Assembly: GCA_002633005.1 (NCBI GenBank)
Contig: NMRA01000025.1
Coordinates: forward strand, 1,579,541-1,643,540
Direction: 5' to 3'
Source: Phoronis australis
Lineage: Eukaryota; Phoronida; Phoronidae
Length of the DNA: 64,000 bases
The notes under the pieces were generated by a model that did not search any database, was not told the DNA's origin, and saw only the letters and a program-made list of their open reading frames with translations. The position numbers were made by a program, and so were the translations under genes. How positions within the stretch are numbered: the first letter of the stretch is position 1; every line of letters begins with the position of its first letter. Shown in pieces: positions 33,201 to 36,736 of the stretch.

Positions 33201-33759
33201 ATTGAACACAAATGGCTATGTGAGACATACTAAATATCATACCGAGAGCTATGTTAGCATTACAAAAAAGTTCCTCAATGTTAGAAAGAAAGTTTAAACA
33301 CTTTTGGAATGGCAATTTTAAAACACTTTTGGGATGATGCAGTAAAAGCTATATGGGAGAGAAGGCACTTTTTTCACTCTCTTCCCCCACCCATATTTTT
33401 CTTTTACTAGTAGTTTTTGAATATCTCCGAATGCAAGCAGCCACTTTTTAAAAAAATTAAGTTTGGCAACTTCCCGATCACCTGTCACTGAATTCAGCAT
33501 GTCAAGCCAAAAAATGGTCCATTGAAGAAGGTTTGAAAATGCTATTGAATATCTTTAAGAATTATGAACAAATTCAGCTAAAACGAAATTATCACATATA
33601 TGCCAAACTAATCACCTCTGCATCATAATTTAACCGATATACTTGCAGCTCAGAGGAGCCAATGACAACTAGATTCTTCTCTGTTGGTGACAGAAAGTTG
33701 CAATATATGGACTGTTCAATCCCAGTAGGAGGGTGAAGCTGCTTGTGCAAGGCATACAT
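108..33759 (-). CDS. CPSF1: CPSF160, cleavage and polyadenylation specificity factor subunit 1 (32 exons, 3' end off window)
   Basis: CPSF160 is the scaffold of the nuclear complex (with WDR33, CPSF30 and Fip1) that recognises the AAUAAA signal and positions pre-mRNA for cleavage and polyadenylation. The translated exons align from end to end with human CPSF1 (1443 residues) in the same order: an N-terminal MMS1-type beta-propeller region, a basic KKKR stretch near residues 429-432, an acidic linker near residues 730-740, and the C-terminal CPSF_A domain. The 32 exons total 4248 bases (1416 codons) with no internal stop and with matching phases at every junction. The start codon at 33759 is preceded by an acceptor-like TTTTTGCAG ending at 33782, so a separate 5' UTR exon is likely. 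The extreme C-terminus, about 15 codons in relatives, lies left of position 1. Exon 5 appears twice (29834-29977 and 25811-25954), flanking an N gap; I count it once. Identity is near certain; individual boundaries rest on splice consensus and homology. Confidence 0.97.
745..874 (-). CDS. CPSF1: CPSF1 exon 31 (residues 1327-1370)
   Basis: Encodes the highly conserved [12 protein letters not shown] and HHAGLNP motifs of the CPSF_A domain. Acceptor TTTTTAG, donor AG|GTAAGT. Confidence 0.96.
1301..1459 (-). CDS. CPSF1: CPSF1 exon 30 (residues 1274-1327)
   Basis: Encodes the ESHGG...[13 protein letters not shown] segment that matches human residues around the GGMRLLRRADFHVGAHVNT region. The acceptor is TTTTCAG and the donor G|GTAAAT. 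It is too short and split for a simple ORF search and was found by translating the minus strand between its neighbours. Confidence 0.93.
2314..2361 (-). CDS. CPSF1: CPSF1 exon 29 (residues 1258-1274)
   Basis: A 48-base microexon encoding [13 protein letters not shown], matching human RDRNLMVYMYLPE. Acceptor TTTCAG, donor G|GTAACA. Its phases (2 bases in, 1 base out) fit both neighbours. Confidence 0.9.
2637..2889. mobile_element. MITE with CAGGGCTTGG terminal inverted repeats, copy 1
   Basis: A 253-base element bounded by CAGGGCTTGGAAT at the left and a matching ...CCAAGCCCTC at the right. It is flanked by a 6-base direct repeat ATAGTA (2631-2636 and 2890-2895), read as the target-site duplication. 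There is no transposase. The CAGGG terminus resembles hAT elements; hAT superfamily membership is an inference. It lies in CPSF1 intron 28. A second copy is at 22927-23432. Confidence 0.7.
2949..3015 (-). CDS. CPSF1: CPSF1 exon 28 (residues 1236-1258)
   Basis: A 67-base exon encoding [20 protein letters not shown], nearly identical to human [20 protein letters not shown]. Acceptor TTTCAG, donor G|GTGAAT. Confidence 0.95.
3295..3435 (+). mobile_element. tRNA-derived SINE, copy 1
   Basis: An A-box-like GGCTCACTGGTTTGACC (about 3301-3317) and a B-box-like GGTTACGAATCC (3329-3340) are followed by a body with CTCCTACTCCTCC, ATGTATGCAAGAGAGTGAAT. The body matches the element at 52570-52740 closely, in the opposite orientation. 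The spacing between the boxes is shorter than in that copy, suggesting a small deletion. It sits in CPSF1 intron 27 and abuts the exon-derived tandem array. Confidence 0.65.
3435..3790. repeat. About 100-base tandem array overlapping CPSF1 exon 27
   Basis: Four diverged units begin at about 3435, 3530, 3633 and 3735 with GCTGCTACC or GCTGCCACC. Each then carries a near-copy of the motif GATACTGTGATACTC...GGATATC. The rightmost unit is coding sequence of CPSF1 exon 27 read in reverse; the other units lie in intron 27 and include degenerate copies of the exon end and donor region. Confidence 0.85.
3704..3880 (-). CDS. CPSF1: CPSF1 exon 27 (residues 1177-1235)
   Basis: Encodes [13 protein letters not shown]...[16 protein letters not shown], matching the human GMAFIDTQLYIHQ...FILAADVMKSISLLRY segment. 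Acceptor ATTATAG, donor AGTAGG|GTAGGT. Its 3' half is one unit of a tandem array that continues into the downstream intron. Confidence 0.95.
5003..5128. repeat. 42-base minisatellite, 3 copies
   Basis: Units starting at 5003, 5045 and 5087 share ACAATGTCAATCAAA and CCAGTGA(C/T)CTCAA(C/T)GTGTT. It lies in CPSF1 intron 26. Confidence 0.9.
5301..5453 (-). CDS. CPSF1: CPSF1 exon 26 (residues 1126-1176)
   Basis: Encodes [21 protein letters not shown], which is almost identical to human [21 protein letters not shown]. Acceptor TTTCAG, donor AAA|GTAAGC; phase 0 at both ends. Confidence 0.97.
5823..5964 (-). CDS. CPSF1: CPSF1 exon 25 (residues 1078-1125)
   Basis: Encodes [11 protein letters not shown]...[10 protein letters not shown]...ITSRGR, matching human IELQEWEHVTC...VAAGTCLMQGEEVTCRGR. 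Of two nearby AG acceptors, only TTCAG ending at 5965 keeps the frame; the TTAG six bases further into the exon would give a stop. Donor AGG|GTGAGT. Confidence 0.94.
6309..6393 (-). CDS. CPSF1: CPSF1 exon 24 (residues 1050-1078)
   Basis: An 85-base exon encoding a segment ending [11 protein letters not shown], matching human SPVSWEAIPNA. Acceptor TTTCAG, donor AA|GTAAGT. Confidence 0.94.
6823..7030 (-). CDS. CPSF1: CPSF1 exon 23 (residues 981-1050)
   Basis: Encodes [24 protein letters not shown] and YHTESKVYA, near-identical to human CPSF1. Acceptor CATTAG, donor G|GTCAGT. Confidence 0.97.
7367..7519 (-). CDS. CPSF1: CPSF1 exon 22 (residues 930-980)
   Basis: Encodes VCGPYPHWL and [16 protein letters not shown], matching human ICGPSPHWL and [16 protein letters not shown]. 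Acceptor TTAAAG, donor CAG|GTTGGT; phase 0 at both ends. Confidence 0.97.
8042..8269 (-). CDS. CPSF1: CPSF1 exon 21 (residues 854-929)
   Basis: Encodes [20 protein letters not shown], a lysine-rich KRKKAEG stretch and [11 protein letters not shown], which match human VDQELLIYEAFP, LKVRFKKV, SKKKAEG and RYFEDIYGYSG in order. Acceptor TTGTAG, donor GGG|GTGAGT. Confidence 0.97.
8938..9126 (-). CDS. CPSF1: CPSF1 exon 20 (residues 791-853)
   Basis: Encodes [20 protein letters not shown] and [17 protein letters not shown], matching human LPDWRLVF, NFPVGQRVLVDS and KEVLLVALGSRQSRPYL. Acceptor CTTCAG, donor ATG|GTACGT. Confidence 0.97.
9499..9583 (-). CDS. CPSF1: CPSF1 exon 19 (residues 762-790)
   Basis: Encodes [15 protein letters not shown], matching human THWCLLVRENGTMEI. 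Acceptor ATTTAG, donor GAG|GTTTGT (a weak but GT donor). Confidence 0.92.
10144..10242 (-). CDS. CPSF1: CPSF1 exon 18 (residues 729-762)
   Basis: Encodes an acidic linker [14 protein letters not shown], the counterpart of human VDDEEEMLYGDSGS, followed by a low-complexity Thr/Pro stretch. Acceptor TTGCAG, donor AA|GTAAGT. Confidence 0.95.
10406..10680. repeat. Two short minisatellites in CPSF1 intron 17
   Basis: A roughly 31-base unit with CAGTAGTTCTTCTTGGCCGT is present twice at about 10406-10468. At 10563-10678, a motif ATGAAAGTGACTAACAA plus TACCTTTCTGT recurs three to four times with variations. Confidence 0.8.
11033..11172 (-). CDS. CPSF1: CPSF1 exon 17 (residues 683-729)
   Basis: Encodes [19 protein letters not shown], matching human QSKVITLCLYRDLSGMFTT. 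Acceptor TGTGCAG, donor AG|GTTTGT. Confidence 0.95.
11522..11697 (-). CDS. CPSF1: CPSF1 exon 16 (residues 624-682)
   Basis: Encodes [25 protein letters not shown], matching human [25 protein letters not shown]. Acceptor TAACAG, donor CAG|GTATGG. Confidence 0.96.
11746..12368. repeat. 620-base direct duplication, copy 1 (probable haplotype overlap)
   Basis: This segment is repeated almost in full at 12370-12988. It ends exactly at the single N at 12369. Differences are scattered substitutions and small indels, including in a G-rich run near 11984-12001. It contains no exon; it lies in CPSF1 intron 15. Confidence 0.9.
12369..12369. other. Assembly ambiguity (single N)
   Basis: One N lies precisely between the two copies of the 620-base repeat, which suggests a contig join. 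Confidence 0.9.
12370..12988. repeat. 620-base direct duplication, copy 2 (probable haplotype overlap)
   Basis: It begins right after the N with AGTACATGTTATGATACTAA, as copy 1 does at 11746, and ends at the AAAATGGA that also ends copy 1. Copy 2 has an extra G-rich insertion near 12615-12640 and lacks a short CACTCTCCTC-containing segment present in copy 1. Confidence 0.9.
12926..13147 (-). pseudogene. Possible non-LTR retrotransposon 3' remnant with zinc-knuckle-like CPRCGA motif
   Basis: A short open frame reads [14 protein letters not shown] near its start, followed by hydrophobic and basic residues. C-x2-C...ETxEHL is typical of the C-terminal zinc-binding tail of LINE-type reverse transcriptases, although the expected last Cys is replaced here (FSSAF). 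No reverse transcriptase core is seen nearby. The family assignment is an inference from a short motif. Confidence 0.35.
13840..14045. repeat. Dispersed repeat R3, copy 1
   Basis: Related sequence recurs at about 44640-44875 and 47580-47740 in the same orientation. Shared elements include CAACAAACTGT, a GAAGCC or AGGCC stretch followed by GAAATC, and ACCAATTTTATAAT. It lies in CPSF1 intron 15. No coding capacity is seen. Confidence 0.5.
14456..14597 (-). CDS. CPSF1: CPSF1 exon 15 (residues 577-624)
   Basis: Encodes [19 protein letters not shown] and [17 protein letters not shown], near-identical to human. Acceptor TGGTAG; donor G|GTATGT was chosen because it gives the GAAGGGG phase-1 end that fits exon 16. 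Confidence 0.96.
15598..15753 (-). CDS. CPSF1: CPSF1 exon 14 (residues 525-576)
   Basis: Encodes [22 protein letters not shown] and [11 protein letters not shown], matching human [23 protein letters not shown] and FLILSREDSTM. The acidic, poorly conserved linker between them is much shorter than in human CPSF1. Acceptor TTGTAG, donor ATG|GTAAGG. Confidence 0.97.
15906..16117. repeat. Direct repeat pair flanking a hammerhead-like segment
   Basis: About 50 bases containing ACGGTGTTTAATAGAAATG and AAAATCAGTTACC occur at 15906-15956 and again at 16069-16117. Between them is CTGATGA (15978-15984), a GTCT/AGAC stem pair, then GAAAC (16001-16005). It lies in CPSF1 intron 13. Confidence 0.7.
16622..16727. 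repeat. About 35-base minisatellite, 3 copies
   Basis: Units share AAAAGTGTGTTCACATACCC and GACGTGA(C/A)AAGAGC; the third unit is more diverged. It lies in CPSF1 intron 13. Confidence 0.85.
17313..17468 (-). CDS. CPSF1: CPSF1 exon 13 (residues 473-524)
   Basis: Encodes [21 protein letters not shown] and [10 protein letters not shown], matching human [21 protein letters not shown] and GKNGALSVLQ. Acceptor AAACAG, donor CAG|GTGACT. Confidence 0.97.
18501..18595 (-). CDS. CPSF1: CPSF1 exon 12 (residues 441-472)
   Basis: Encodes [19 protein letters not shown], matching human DEVDEIEVYGSEAQSGTQ. Acceptor TTTCAG, donor GAG|GTATGT. Confidence 0.95.
18754..18895. repeat. 50-base minisatellite, 3 copies
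   Basis: Units start at 18754, 18804 and 18854 with GTGC(A/C/T)ATTCCTGC followed by TTTTGTTGTAACTCTA. It lies in CPSF1 intron 11. Confidence 0.9.
19112..19181 (-). CDS. CPSF1: CPSF1 exon 11 (residues 418-441)
   Basis: A 70-base exon encoding [11 protein letters not shown], matching human [12 protein letters not shown]. This short basic cluster is the candidate nuclear localisation signal. Acceptor CAACAG, donor G|GTATGG. Confidence 0.95.
19835..19948 (-). CDS. CPSF1: CPSF1 exon 10 (residues 380-417)
   Basis: Encodes [22 protein letters not shown], matching human [22 protein letters not shown]. Acceptor CACTAG, donor ACG|GTATGA. Confidence 0.97.
20317..20404 (-). CDS. CPSF1: CPSF1 exon 9 (residues 350-379)
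   Basis: Encodes [13 protein letters not shown] and [11 protein letters not shown], matching human YVLTLITDGMRSV and [11 protein letters not shown]. Acceptor TTTTAG, donor TGT|GTGAGT. Confidence 0.97.
20689..20782 (-). CDS. CPSF1: CPSF1 exon 8 (residues 319-350)
   Basis: Encodes [15 protein letters not shown] and VMSLKGGEL, matching human EGVRITLDCAQATFI and VISLKGGEI. Acceptor TTGCAG, donor CT|GTAAGT. Confidence 0.95.
21299..21409 (-). CDS. CPSF1: CPSF1 exon 7 (residues 282-319)
   Basis: Encodes [22 protein letters not shown], matching human [22 protein letters not shown]. Acceptor CTACAG, donor A|GTGAGT. Confidence 0.97.
21819..21958 (-). CDS. CPSF1: CPSF1 exon 6 (residues 235-282)
   Basis: Encodes [22 protein letters not shown] and [15 protein letters not shown], matching human [22 protein letters not shown] and LPFDCTQALAVPKPI. 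Acceptor AAACAG, donor G|GTATGT. Confidence 0.97.
22040..22205. repeat. AAACCTGGT-rich repeat, copy 1
   Basis: The motif AAACCTGGTNTAA and its reverse complement recur several times within about 165 bases. It is related to the arrays at 23820-24110 and 26815-27075, and looks like a degenerate inverted-repeat element. It lies in CPSF1 intron 5. Confidence 0.6.
22532..22852. mobile_element. Possible hAT-like MITE with CAGTGG(C)GGATC-type ends
   Basis: The left end CAGTGGCAGATCTAGGA and right end TCTAAATCCACCACTG are imperfect inverted repeats of the kind common in invertebrate hAT MITEs; C-rich sequence lies inside the right end. I could not find a convincing target-site duplication. It lies in CPSF1 intron 5. 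Confidence 0.45.
22927..23432. mobile_element. MITE with CAGGGCTTGG terminal inverted repeats, copy 2
   Basis: A 506-base element bounded by CAGGGCTTGGAAT and ATTCCAAGCCCTG, flanked by the 6-base direct repeat TTAGAT (22921-22926 and 23433-23438). Subterminal GCGGAAA motifs recur in both orientations. An A-run sits at about 23047-23067. Short open frames inside it look incidental. It is the same family as 2637-2889 and about twice as long. Confidence 0.75.
23820..24110. repeat. AAACCTGGT-rich repeat, copy 2
   Basis: Dense AAACCTGGT, GACCAGGTCTAA and AAACTAGGTTTAA motifs occur in both orientations, with ATTTATGAAAT(G/C)AG flanks. The same array appears in the right duplication copy at about 26815-27075. 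Confidence 0.65.
25811..25954 (-). CDS. CPSF1: CPSF1 exon 5, second copy in the left duplication unit
   Basis: Identical to 29834-29977 except for one synonymous CAT/CAC histidine codon. Both splice sites are intact (acceptor TTTCAG, donor GG|GTATGG). The exon is 144 bases, so splicing in both copies would add 48 residues in frame. No related CPSF1 has such a repeat, and the copy ends near an N gap, so I treat it as an allelic duplicate left in the assembly. Confidence 0.8.
26313..26385. repeat. 24-base VNTR at contig end
   Basis: The unit ACCACACACAGTTCATAGTA + CAAT is present about three times here and about twice at 30328-30378, so copy number differs between the two duplication copies. 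Confidence 0.85.
26386..26651. other. Assembly gap of 266 Ns
   Basis: The run of Ns separates the two copies of the large duplication. The left copy stops at it and the right copy starts at it. Confidence 1.
27116..27180. repeat. Near-perfect 32-base hairpin specific to the right copy
   Basis: The arms 27116-27147 and 27149-27180 are reverse complements with one mismatch around a single central base. The left arm contains AACCCATTCTGTTAGCAG. The left duplication copy has only one arm, with no inverted copy. Confidence 0.95.
27566..28665. other. About 1.1-kb segment present only in the right duplication copy
   Basis: The flanks (GGATTTCGACT and GAAGTTGAAAATT) are contiguous in the left copy near 24555-24580. 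Inside, a related block with AAACCTGGGT and ATCACGTGCTC or ATCACATGCTCC occurs twice (about 27949-28000 and 28049-28092). No coding sequence, clear terminal repeats or target duplication is seen. Confidence 0.7.
29834..29977 (-). CDS. CPSF1: CPSF1 exon 5 (residues 187-235)
   Basis: Encodes [10 protein letters not shown] and [17 protein letters not shown], matching human IDVRALDEKL and [17 protein letters not shown]. Acceptor TTTCAG, donor GG|GTATGG. I take this copy as the one in sequence with exon 4. Confidence 0.95.
30443..30588 (-). CDS. CPSF1: CPSF1 exon 4 (residues 139-187)
   Basis: Encodes [15 protein letters not shown] and [16 protein letters not shown], matching human [15 protein letters not shown] and [16 protein letters not shown]. 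Acceptor TTGCAG, donor AG|GTATGT. Confidence 0.97.
31137..31217 (-). CDS. CPSF1: CPSF1 exon 3 (residues 112-138)
   Basis: An 81-base exon encoding [22 protein letters not shown], matching human [22 protein letters not shown]. Acceptor ACAACTGAAAAG-side CAG, donor AAG|GTAATT; phase 0 at both ends. Confidence 0.96.
31645..31712. repeat. 13-base minisatellite
   Basis: The unit AACATAGGATTC is repeated about five times with one-base changes. It lies in CPSF1 intron 2. Confidence 0.85.
32040..32235. repeat. Dispersed repeat R5, copy 1
   Basis: Contains CTAGAACAAGTTACTCCTGG and CTTGGGGCAACGCG stretches. A related block at about 55570-55730 has ACAAGTTATTCCTG and AGGGCAACTTGCCCC. It may be a degenerate short transposon; similarity is partial. 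Confidence 0.35.
32355..32420. repeat. GT-rich microsatellite
   Basis: About 65 bases of interrupted (GT)n with scattered C and TT. It creates spurious Val/Cys-rich open frames on both strands. Confidence 0.95.
32565..32753 (-). CDS. CPSF1: CPSF1 exon 2 (residues 49-111)
   Basis: Encodes [22 protein letters not shown] and [10 protein letters not shown], matching human [22 protein letters not shown] and ALLLSFKDAK. The acceptor is ATAAGAG and the donor AAG|GTCTGA, both weak matches to consensus, but reading frame and homology support them. Confidence 0.92.
32780..33105. repeat. Dispersed repeat R1, copy 1
   Basis: Diverged but collinear with 37225-37575: both have AATTCTTAA(C/A)TGAAGC, a GTTGATGATGG or GTTGGTGATGG block, GGAATATT, and an AGGGCGAA or AAGGCGAA end. 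It lies in CPSF1 intron 1 on the same strand as copy 2. Confidence 0.6.
33616..33759 (-). CDS. CPSF1: CPSF1 exon 1, start codon (residues 1-48)
   Basis: Starts [13 protein letters not shown], matching human MYAVYKQAHPPTG, which fixes the start at 33759. Donor GAG|GTGATT. An acceptor-like TTTTTGCAG upstream, ending at 33782, indicates that the 5' UTR is spliced. Confidence 0.97.
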
Positions 33760-34630
33760 GGCGACGAAGTTACGCGATAACCTGCAAAAATATGGCACAT
33801 TGATAGGGGAACACCACTCAATTTTACTTCTTGGAATGAAAATATCAATGTCAATTGCAGTTTTTAGGTATTCACACCAACAGACAGTTCATTGTCGTCC
33901 ATTGCAATGATCACCAATTACTCAAACATAAACTATACTTTATATATGTTAACTCCCAACAACTATTCCGTCCATAACGGATAAGACACAAGTGGTATGA
34001 TATTGGCCAGTCACATTCATCTCATTAAAGTTCGCTAACCATGAACTGAGAGGAAACATGGACCTGGGTCTAGTCTCCCAACTTGAACTCATACTTGAAA
34101 TTATGACGTTACCAAGAACTCGTGATAATAAGTGTGCATTATTCTGTTCTAGAGTAAATTATGGTTAACATAGCTCAATATTTAATCCATTTTGCACTCA
34201 ATGACCCTAATTTAAAGCCATAACTATGAGTCTCAACGCGAAATCTTTATTTTGGACATGAGTTTCTTGCTCGAATTTTGGAGGTTTACAATCAAATGTA
34301 AACTTGGAACAAGACATTTTGTGTATAATGTTATACAGTGGAGCACACAATTATACATGTACTTGTCTTCAGTCAATGCTTTAAAGTAGACTGAGTAGAA
34401 AATGTCGAAATATAATGGAATTCATCGAATTCGAGTTCAGAGATTAGAGCCCGACATAAGCTCACACTTCAGCAACTCCAGTTTAACAACACTGTTTTAC
34501 GGATCTGATTGGATGAATTCCTGTTTGGTATATTTGACGCTTTGAACTTTATTGACAGAGTCTAACTTAAAGACTGCATCACTGTCTCAACTAACTGCAG
34601 CAGAGACAGTGGTCATATCATTAGCCATCC

Positions 34631-35098
34631 ATACACTGCAAGCTTTTCCGCAAATTATGCCTCACACTGACTTTATCAAAGTCATGTTGCTATAAGCAAT
34701 ACCTTTTGTGCAAAGGTCAACTTAGGAGGCCATTGATGTCTTTAACTCTTCCCAGCTTGAACAAATACCCCCCGCACTCAAACTTTCTTCGAACAGTCCT
34801 TCTTTCAGTTGCTCAAATCAGCAACTGCCCATTTTTACACTACTCGCATCAGCAGATATTACGTTACATCTCCTGGCACGAGCAGTGTAAAAATGACCAG
34901 TTCCTGATTTGGGCAGCTGAACGAAGAACTGTTCAACAAAAGAAGTGATTATGGGAGTTTTTGTTCCAGTTGGAAGGAATTAAAGACACCAGTGGCCTCC
35001 TAAAGGTGTCCCTCTATGCACAAAAGGTAATTATAGCAACATGATTTTGATCTTTTGATCATTGTGAGGCATAATTCGCCGAAAGGCTCCCAGTGTAT
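34631..35098. mobile_element. Foldback element with long inverted-repeat arms
   Basis: The ends ATACACTG and CAGTGTAT begin arms of roughly 200 bases that pair through TATGCCTCACA/TGTGAGGCATA, GTCATGTTGCTATAA/TTATAGCAACATGA and TTTTTACACT/AGTGTAAAAA. The centre is near 34865. No coding content is present apart from a spurious open frame. Confidence 0.8.
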
Positions 35099-35169
35099 AG
35101 GATAGCCACAGTCTCTTCTGAGTACTGAGGGCATTTGAAACATTGGTACTGTCTAGGCTGGTGGTTGAT

Positions 35170-35490
35170 TAGACAGTGACCACCGTCCTACTGGACCGCC
35201 AGTTCCCAAAATCGGTAACTCACCATTTTTAACACTGTGCGCGGCACGTGACATGATGTCATATCCCCTGGTGTGTGCAGAGTGAAAATGGTGAGTTACC
35301 GGTTTTGGGAACTGAACGAAGGACTGCTCAAAGAAAAAGTTTGATAACAGAAGTATTTGTTGAGTTGGAAGAAATTAAATACATCGACGGCCACCTAAGG
35401 TGTCCCTCTATGCACAAAAGGTATTTATAACTTGACTTTGATGTTTTAGTCAGTGTGAAACATAATTCGCCGAAAAGCTTCTGGTGTATG
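35170..35490. mobile_element. Second, partial foldback element of the same family
   Basis: The right half (TAAGGTGTCCCTCTATGCAC, CATAATTCGCCGAAAAGC) repeats the right arm of the element at 34631-35098. Inner arms of about 40 bases pair through AACTCACCATTTT and AAAATGGTGAGTT. The outer left half is diverged or lost. Confidence 0.7.
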
Positions 35491-36615
35491 AAGCGCCTAT
35501 AGGAGCTCCAGTAGAGTGCCAGTGGAGACAGTGGTCACTGTCTAGTAGTTGATCCGTCGTCGTTGATGGACACCCGTCAATAAGCAGCAGTGGAACATTT
35601 CTGCACATATTCACTGCAAGCTTGTATATTCCAATTGTTTACAAATTCAGATCAGCACGCAGGATAATTTTAAGGGCCACTGCGTTTGACTGCAACTAGG
35701 CCTAACAGATACTAAATCAGTAAATGACAACTGACGGTGCGCCGGGTGCGAGATAAACGTGTTGTCAGTCCCAAGTTTCCAGATTATTCAGCGCATTTCA
35801 AAATATAATAAATAGCTGAACGGTGATCAGTTAAAATATTTTTTAAAAAATTGCAGGGAATACAACTAACAAACTTTCTCGTGTGTTTACTCTTCAGGTT
35901 AAAACAATGGGCATCAACATGGTGGTCGCCATCTTTGTAAAAACATGTAAAGTTAGCTATAATTTAATTCTTCAGTTTCGAAAATCAAATTTTCATCAAT
36001 TTTGCTTAGAATATTTTATGAATGTCCTTTAGCTTAAGCAAAATCTAGTGAAATGAGTTGATTAGATGCGTCATCATGAGCCACTTTGCAGCTTTACTGA
36101 AGCTAAAGAAAATAAAATATTTAATACGTGACTAAAGTTGCAATCTTGAAAGTTGCCATCCGAGAGGGTTGTTTGTGTTGAGGATCATACATATTTATCG
36201 TGTTTTGGTAATAATCCGATACTTGGGTACTTGGCATTGGCTTTGTATTCTAACCATTAATAAATTGAAAGGTACACTATATAGAAATTGACAGAACTTG
36301 CTTTACTTTTGAGCACATGCCAGAAAAATACTGTAAAACATTGGGCTGTTCTGTTTCCATTCATTTTTGTCATGGGCACGTTCGGGGATGGTGTGATGAT
36401 TGACAGTCAATAATACTCAGATTTGAAGAATCTGCAGCATGCGAAAACTTGATAATGCCGGGCATTTTAATTTGCTTCGTTAACATTTTCAAGTTAATCT
36501 TGATACTTTCATACTATCTAGCTAGTTACTGAGTCAGTCCTTCATGTGTACTGAAAACTAATGCCTGGTTGGGTGCATTATATATGTAGAAGGCCTTGAC
36601 TGTATTTCTGTAGGG

Positions 36616-36736
36616 ATGGAAGATGAGTTGACCTGCCCCGTCTGTCTCGAGCTGTATGCGGATCCTTTGCTGTTGCCTTGCTCCCATAGTGTTTGTAAGA
36701 AATGTCTCACAGATATCATTCAGAAGATGGACGAAG
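36616..36736 (+). CDS. TRIM gene coding exon 1 (RING, first part)
   Basis: Encodes CPVCLEL...[12 protein letters not shown], six of the eight zinc ligands of the RING. Ends G|GTATTT in phase 1. Confidence 0.93.

Larger units (their letters stand above)
33782..36613. other. Divergent intergenic region between CPSF1 and the TRIM gene
   Basis: The start codons of the two genes are 2.86 kb apart and face away from each other, so promoters and 5' UTR exons of both probably lie here. I see no convincing TATA box or CpG-dense core. Two foldback elements occupy 34631-35490; the rest shows no recognisable coding sequence. Confidence 0.6.
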
